From contig JASGDY010000069.1 in the NCBI GenBank assembly GCA_047606825.1, positions 1 to 26,799 on the forward strand: a stretch of 26,799 nt of DNA. Direction: 5' to 3'. Under the pieces are notes generated by a model, which saw nothing but the letters and a program-made list of their open reading frames with translations, was not told the DNA's origin and ran no database searches. Source of the DNA: Rhizosphaericola sp047606825. GTDB taxonomy: Bacteria > Bacteroidota > Bacteroidia > Chitinophagales > Chitinophagaceae. The translations under genes and the position numbers were made by a program. Shown here one piece after another: positions 23,084 through 26,799 of this stretch; positions within the stretch are counted from its first letter, which is position 1, and every line of letters starts with the position of its first letter.

Positions 23084-26000
23084 TTAACCTTTTAACTGTA
23101 CACTAATATATATCTTTGATCCATTTATATCTATTTCTGTTTCGTTATCGACAGAGGACACAATATCCAAAGAATCTGCCAAAATTTCCGAACAAATGTA
23201 ACTTTTAAATGCATTAATCGCAGGCGTAACGGACGAGTTATCAACAATTGTGACTAAAATGCGATCTGTAAGCTCAAATTTGCTGTCTTTTCGGATGTTT
23301 TGGATGCGGTTGACGAGTTCGCGGGCGATGCCTTCCTGTTCCAATGCTTCCGTAATCTGAATATCCAACGCGACCGTCAGGACGCCTTTGCTGGCAACAC
23401 TCCAACCGGGAATGTCTTCCGCAGCAATCACCACGTCTTCAAATTTCAATTCAACGGATTGATTGTCAACGTCCAAAATATATTTACCTTCCGTTTCTAT
23501 CTTGGCGATATCGGCTGAGGTAAACGCACTGATGGCCGCACCGACGGATTTCATCGACTTGCCCATGCGTGCGCCCAAAGTCTTAAAATTGGGTTTCGCC
23601 TTTTTGCTGATGATGCTGTTGTTGGCGTCTAGGTATTCGATTTCCTTCACGTTGACTTCGGACTTGACAAGGTCTTCTATTTTTGCCAACTGCGTCTTCA
23701 TGTGCGCATCCAATACGGGAACCATCACTTTCTGCAACGGCTGGCGAACTTTGATATTGACTTTTTTGCGGATGGACAAAACCAAGGACGAAGCGTCCTG
23801 CGCCAACTGCATCCTTTCTTCCAAATCCTTGTCCACGACAGTAGTATCCGCTTTCGGAAAATCGACGTGGTGCACGGAAATAGCGTCAAAACGTCCGCTG
23901 ACTTCGTTCAGTCTTTTAAATAATTCATCACTGAAAAACGGCGATATCGGCGCAATCAGCCGCGTGACGGTCTCCAGACATTCAAACAAGGTCTGGTAAG
24001 CCGCAATCTTGTCCGCCTCGTATTCGCCTTTCCAGAAACGGCGACGGCAAAGACGCACGTACCAGTTACTCAGATGCTCGTCCAAAAATTCCTCCACCGC
24101 ACGTCCCGCAATGGTCGGTTCGTAATCGTCCAGCGCGTCCGTCACGGTCTGCACGAGCGTATGGAGGCTGGACAGAATCCAACGGTCAATCTCGGGGCGG
24201 TCTTTTACAGGAATGTAAGCCTCCTCGAAACGGAAACTGTCCACATTGGCATACAATATAAAGAACTGATACGTATTATATAAGGTACCGAAAAACTTGC
24301 GCGTGACTTCCCTGATGCCGTCAATGTCAAATCTGAGGTTGTCCCAAGGCGAGGCATTGGTCATCATATACCAGCGCGTCGCATCGGCACCATAGTCCGC
24401 CAAGGTCATGAACGGATCGACGGCATTTCCGAGGCGTTTGCTCATCTTGTTGCCGTTCTTGTCCAATACCAGACCATTGGAAACCACGGTTTTAAAAGCC
24501 AGTCCGGGATATTTTTCGTCGGTGACTTCCACGCCGTTTTTGCGGAGTTCTTCCTGTATTTCTTCTTTGAGCAAGGCACTGATGGCGTGCAACGTGTAAA
24601 ACCAGCCGCGCGTCTGGTCCACACCTTCACTGATAAAGTCAGCCGGGTAGTTCTGCGCAAAAACGTCCTGGTTCTCAAATGGGAAATGCCATTGTGCAAA
24701 AGGCATCGCGCCGGAATCGAACCATACATCAATGAGGTCGGGAACGCGCTTCATCGGTTTGCCCGACGAAGAAAGCAACATGATTCTGTCCACATAAGGT
24801 TTGTGTAGGTCTTTGTCGACACTTGCAATGACTTCGGCGGAATTGAGGTCTCCGGCTTTTGCCATTTCTTCTTTAAGTTGTGCTACGCTTCCGATGCACA
24901 ATTCTTCCGCGCCGTCCTCCGTTTTCCAAATCGGCAGCGGCGTGCCCCAGAAACGGCTGCGGCTGAGGTTCCAGTCCACCATATTTTCGAGCCAGTTGCC
25001 GAAACGCCCCTCTCCTGTCGCCTTGGGTTTCCAGTTGACGGTTTTGTTCAGCTCGACCATCCGTTCACGCAACGCGGTCGTCCTTACGAACCAAGATTCC
25101 AAAGGATAATACAAAATCGGCTTGTCGGTTCGCCAGCAATGCGGATAGCTGTGCGTGTATTTTTCGACTTTGAAAGCGCGGTTGTTCTGTTTCAGGTCCA
25201 CGGCAATATCGACATTGACATCGGTGTAACCTTCCTGGTTGAAGAAATCCTTGACATAGCGACCACTGTACGGACCAACGCCGTCAACGAATTTTCCGGT
25301 TTTGTCCACCAGGTTGACAATCCCAATACCGTTTTTCTGTCCGACCTTGAAGTCGTCCGCACCAAATGCCGGGGCAGTATGCACGATGCCAGTACCGTCT
25401 TCCGTCGTGACGAAATCGCCACCGATGACACGGAAAGGATCGCCGCCAGACTGCTCGGCGGTATTGGCTTCGTAAGGCATAAGCTGTTCGTAACGGCATT
25501 CAATAATGTCTGCACCTTTGAACGCAGTCAATATTTTCCACGGCAAAAGTTTGACACCTTCGCCGCAATTTTCAAAATCGCCGTTTTCGCCTTCTGCACT
25601 GAAGTATTTGGAAACCAATGCTTTCGCCAATATGACGTTGATAAGCTTGTGCGTATATGGATTGAATGTCTTAACCAACACATAATCGATATTGGGACCG
25701 ACCGTCAACCCTAGATTGGAAGGCAAAGTCCAAGGCGTGGTCGTCCAAGCCATGAAAAACACTTCGTCCGAAGCGGCCGCGTCAAACAAAAACCGGCTTT
25801 TCGGGTCTTTGGAGGCCTTGAACATGGCGACGACAGTCGTATCTTTTTCGTCCCAATAAGTGCCGGGCATATTGAGCTCGTGCGAACTCAAACCCGTTCC
25901 CGCAGCGGGCGAATAAGGCTGTATGCTGACGCTTTGGTACAAAAGGCCTTTGTCGTACATTTTCTTCAAAAGCCACCAAAGCGTTTCAATATATTCGTTT

Positions 26001-26461
26001 TTGAACGTGATATAGGGATGGTCGAGGTCAACCCAATAGCCCATTTTAACGGTGAGTTCGTCCCATTTGTCTTTATAGCGCAGGACGGCTTCGCGACATT
26101 TCTCGTTGTATTCCTCCACGGAAATCTTGTGTCCGATATCGTCCTTTGTAATACCGAGCTCTTTTTCTACGCCAAGCTCCACGGGAAGGCCGTGCGTGTC
26201 CCAGCCAGCCTTGCGCTTGACCTGAAAACCCTGCATCGTCTTGTAACGACAAAACAAGTCTTTAATCGTGCGCGCCATGACGTGGTGTATTCCCGGCATA
26301 CCGTTGGCACTTGGAGGACCTTCATAAAACACGAAACTCGGCGCACCGTCCCTCAGCACGACACTCTTCTGAAATGTATCGTTGTCCTGCCAAGATTGCA
26401 ACACTTCCCTTTCTGTATCAGGAAGATTCAAATTAGAAAACTCTCTATATATCGAACTCAT
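23084..26461 (-). CDS. ileS: Isoleucyl-tRNA synthetase
   Basis: This class I aminoacyl-tRNA synthetase of 1125 residues charges tRNA-Ile. The HIGH-type motif appears as PPSANGMPGIHH (49-60) and KMSKR is at 672-676. The catalytic core with WDTHGLPVE and WFDSGAMPFAQW, an inserted editing (CP1) domain and an anticodon-binding domain follow in order. The long C-terminal part (about 950-1125) fits the long IleRS form found in Bacteroidota and eukaryotes rather than the roughly 940-residue E. coli form. The start ATG gives MSSIYREFSNLNLPDTEREVL. It is the first gene of an operon with the DksA-like gene; the -7 box upstream is an exact consensus match. No T-box leader was seen. Confidence 0.97.
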   Translation of the reverse strand: MSSIYREFSNLNLPDTEREVLQSWQDNDTFQKSVVLRDGAPSFVFYEGPPSANGMPGIHHVMARTIKDLFCRYKTMQGFQVKRKAGWDTHGLPVELGVEKELGITKDDIGHKISVEEYNEKCREAVLRYKDKWDELTVKMGYWVDLDHPYITFKNEYIETLWWLLKKMYDKGLLYQSVSIQPYSPAAGTGLSSHELNMPGTYWDEKDTTVVAMFKASKDPKSRFLFDAAASDEVFFMAWTTTPWTLPSNLGLTVGPNIDYVLVKTFNPYTHKLINVILAKALVSKYFSAEGENGDFENCGEGVKLLPWKILTAFKGADIIECRYEQLMPYEANTAEQSGGDPFRVIGGDFVTTEDGTGIVHTAPAFGADDFKVGQKNGIGIVNLVDKTGKFVDGVGPYSGRYVKDFFNQEGYTDVNVDIAVDLKQNNRAFKVEKYTHSYPHCWRTDKPILYYPLESWFVRTTALRERMVELNKTVNWKPKATGEGRFGNWLENMVDWNLSRSRFWGTPLPIWKTEDGAEELCIGSVAQLKEEMAKAGDLNSAEVIASVDKDLHKPYVDRIMLLSSSGKPMKRVPDLIDVWFDSGAMPFAQWHFPFENQDVFAQNYPADFISEGVDQTRGWFYTLHAISALLKEEIQEELRKNGVEVTDEKYPGLAFKTVVSNGLVLDKNGNKMSKRLGNAVDPFMTLADYGADATRWYMMTNASPWDNLRFDIDGIREVTRKFFGTLYNTYQFFILYANVDSFRFEEAYIPVKDRPEIDRWILSSLHTLVQTVTDALDDYEPTIAGRAVEEFLDEHLSNWYVRLCRRRFWKGEYEADKIAAYQTLFECLETVTRLIAPISPFFSDELFKRLNEVSGRFDAISVHHVDFPKADTTVVDKDLEERMQLAQDASSLVLSIRKKVNIKVRQPLQKVMVPVLDAHMKTQLAKIEDLVKSEVNVKEIEYLDANNSIISKKAKPNFKTLGARMGKSMKSVGAAISAFTSADIAKIETEGKYILDVDNQSVELKFEDVVIAAEDIPGWSVASKGVLTVALDIQITEALEQEGIARELVNRIQNIRKDSKFELTDRILVTIVDNSSVTPAINAFKSYICSEILADSLDIVSSVDNETEIDINGSKIYISVQLKG

Positions 26462-26499
26462 CAGCTTAAAAACCCTATATTACGCTTAATAAATGTGTG

Positions 26500-26507
26500 C
26501 AAAGGTA
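26500..26507 (-). promoter_or_regulatory. Candidate -7 box of the ileS operon
   Basis: Minus-strand TACCTTTG is an exact TAnnTTTG match and predicts a leader of about 32 nt before the ileS ATG. No TTG was found at the -33 position. Confidence 0.45.
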
Positions 26508-26705
26508 AACAATTAATAGCTATCGCGTCGGCATGAATTATGACCAAAATGTTAGGGGGGCACCTTTCCGAACCATGGGATGCAGAAAAGGCATGTACTC
26601 ATTGCCAGCGTTTCCACTCGTCCCCCTTGCTGCGCATTTTGCCTTACATTCTTACAGGTCTATATAAAAATAAGGCATTAGTAACTAAAGAATGCTATAT
26701 TTTAC

Positions 26706-26713
26706 TACATTTG
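26706..26713 (+). promoter_or_regulatory. Candidate -7 box of the IS1-type transposase frame
   Basis: TACATTTG matches TAnnTTTG exactly, 12 nt before the ATG at 26726. No -33 element was recognised. Confidence 0.35.
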
Positions 26714-26725
26714 TGAAAAAGTAAA

Positions 26726-26799
26726 ATGATAGACCATTGCCCCAAATGCAAAAGCCCCGAACGAGTCAAAAACGGACATATCCGGGGCCGTGCCCGCTA
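26726..26799 (+). CDS. Partial IS1-type transposase N-terminus (InsA-like zinc ribbon)
   Basis: Only 24 codons lie inside the window. The frame starts MIDHCPKCKSPERVKNGHIR, with a CPxC pair and the VKNGxxRGRxR pattern of the zinc-binding N-terminus of IS1-family InsA. The rest of the element, and its right end, lie beyond the edge, so completeness cannot be judged. The left terminal inverted repeat should be within roughly 100 nt upstream but could not be identified without the right end. Other zinc-ribbon transposases (IS1595 type) are possible. Confidence 0.6.
   Translation, partial: MIDHCPKCKSPERVKNGHIRGRAR

Noticed and set aside
24878..25714. 278-codon plus-strand frame opposite ileS
   Set aside because: Fully inside ileS with no start signal or motif; a coding shadow.
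26462..26725. T-box or riboswitch leader upstream of ileS
   Set aside because: No T-box consensus or specifier hairpin was seen, and the -7 box implies a leader of only about 32 nt.
1..26799. CRISPR arrays, tRNA or rRNA genes, restriction or other defence operons
   Set aside because: No regularly spaced repeats, no tRNA-like cloverleaf sequences and no defence-family proteins were found. RecD and SbcD are ordinary repair genes here.

Overview
The window looks like a chromosomal segment of a Bacteroidota bacterium, most likely from the Chitinophagaceae or a neighbouring Sphingobacteriia-type lineage. The signs are a PorT-like type IX secretion barrel next to a DUF6089-type barrel, an ileS-TraR/DksA gene pair, a zinc-less DksA-like protein, and several upstream boxes matching the Bacteroidota -7 consensus TAnnTTTG. 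The family and genus assignment is inference. No tRNA, rRNA, CRISPR array, prophage or complete mobile element was seen; a partial IS1-type transposase reading frame runs off the right edge.

Left part (1-9824): an unexplained stretch with open minus-strand frames at the left edge; mutL; a COG0523 (CobW-type) metal-handling GTPase with a histidine-rich segment; a convergent AEC-family carrier; recD without recB or recC; a small DUF486 membrane protein; sbcD without sbcC; and an APC-family amino acid permease with a clear terminator behind it.

Middle (9825-14956): ychF with its own terminator, then a divergent envelope pair (PAP2 phosphatase, and an LTA-synthase-like alkaline-phosphatase-fold membrane enzyme) separated by a 15-bp-arm palindrome, then a large GC-rich palindromic repeat and a FAHD1-type hydrolase.

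Respiratory block (15125-19095, minus strand): a 56-residue Cys-cluster protein, a 45-residue one-helix protein, a CuA subunit II, a B-family (ba3-like) haem-copper oxidase subunit I, a SCO copper chaperone and a membrane-anchored cytochrome c. The order helix peptide-subunit II-subunit I matches the Thermus ba3 cbaD-cbaB-cbaA arrangement. SCO would supply copper to CuA and the cytochrome c could donate electrons. Immediately upstream on the same strand is a NarL/LuxR-type regulator whose phospho-accepting Asp is replaced by Glu and which carries a four-Cys tail.

Right part (20322-26799): the PorT-like and DUF6089-like barrel genes, a perfect 32-bp-arm inverted repeat, then (minus strand) ileS, a DksA-like protein with a long Lys/Ala/Pro-rich N-terminal tail, and a 50-residue protein; finally the IS1-type fragment. 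Many spacers contain low-complexity or palindromic repeats that look like dispersed genomic repeats. No wholly new multi-gene system is evident. The strongest leads are the oxidase operon with its small Cys-rich protein and atypical regulator, the long perfect palindrome at 21929-21994, and the repeat families in the spacers.
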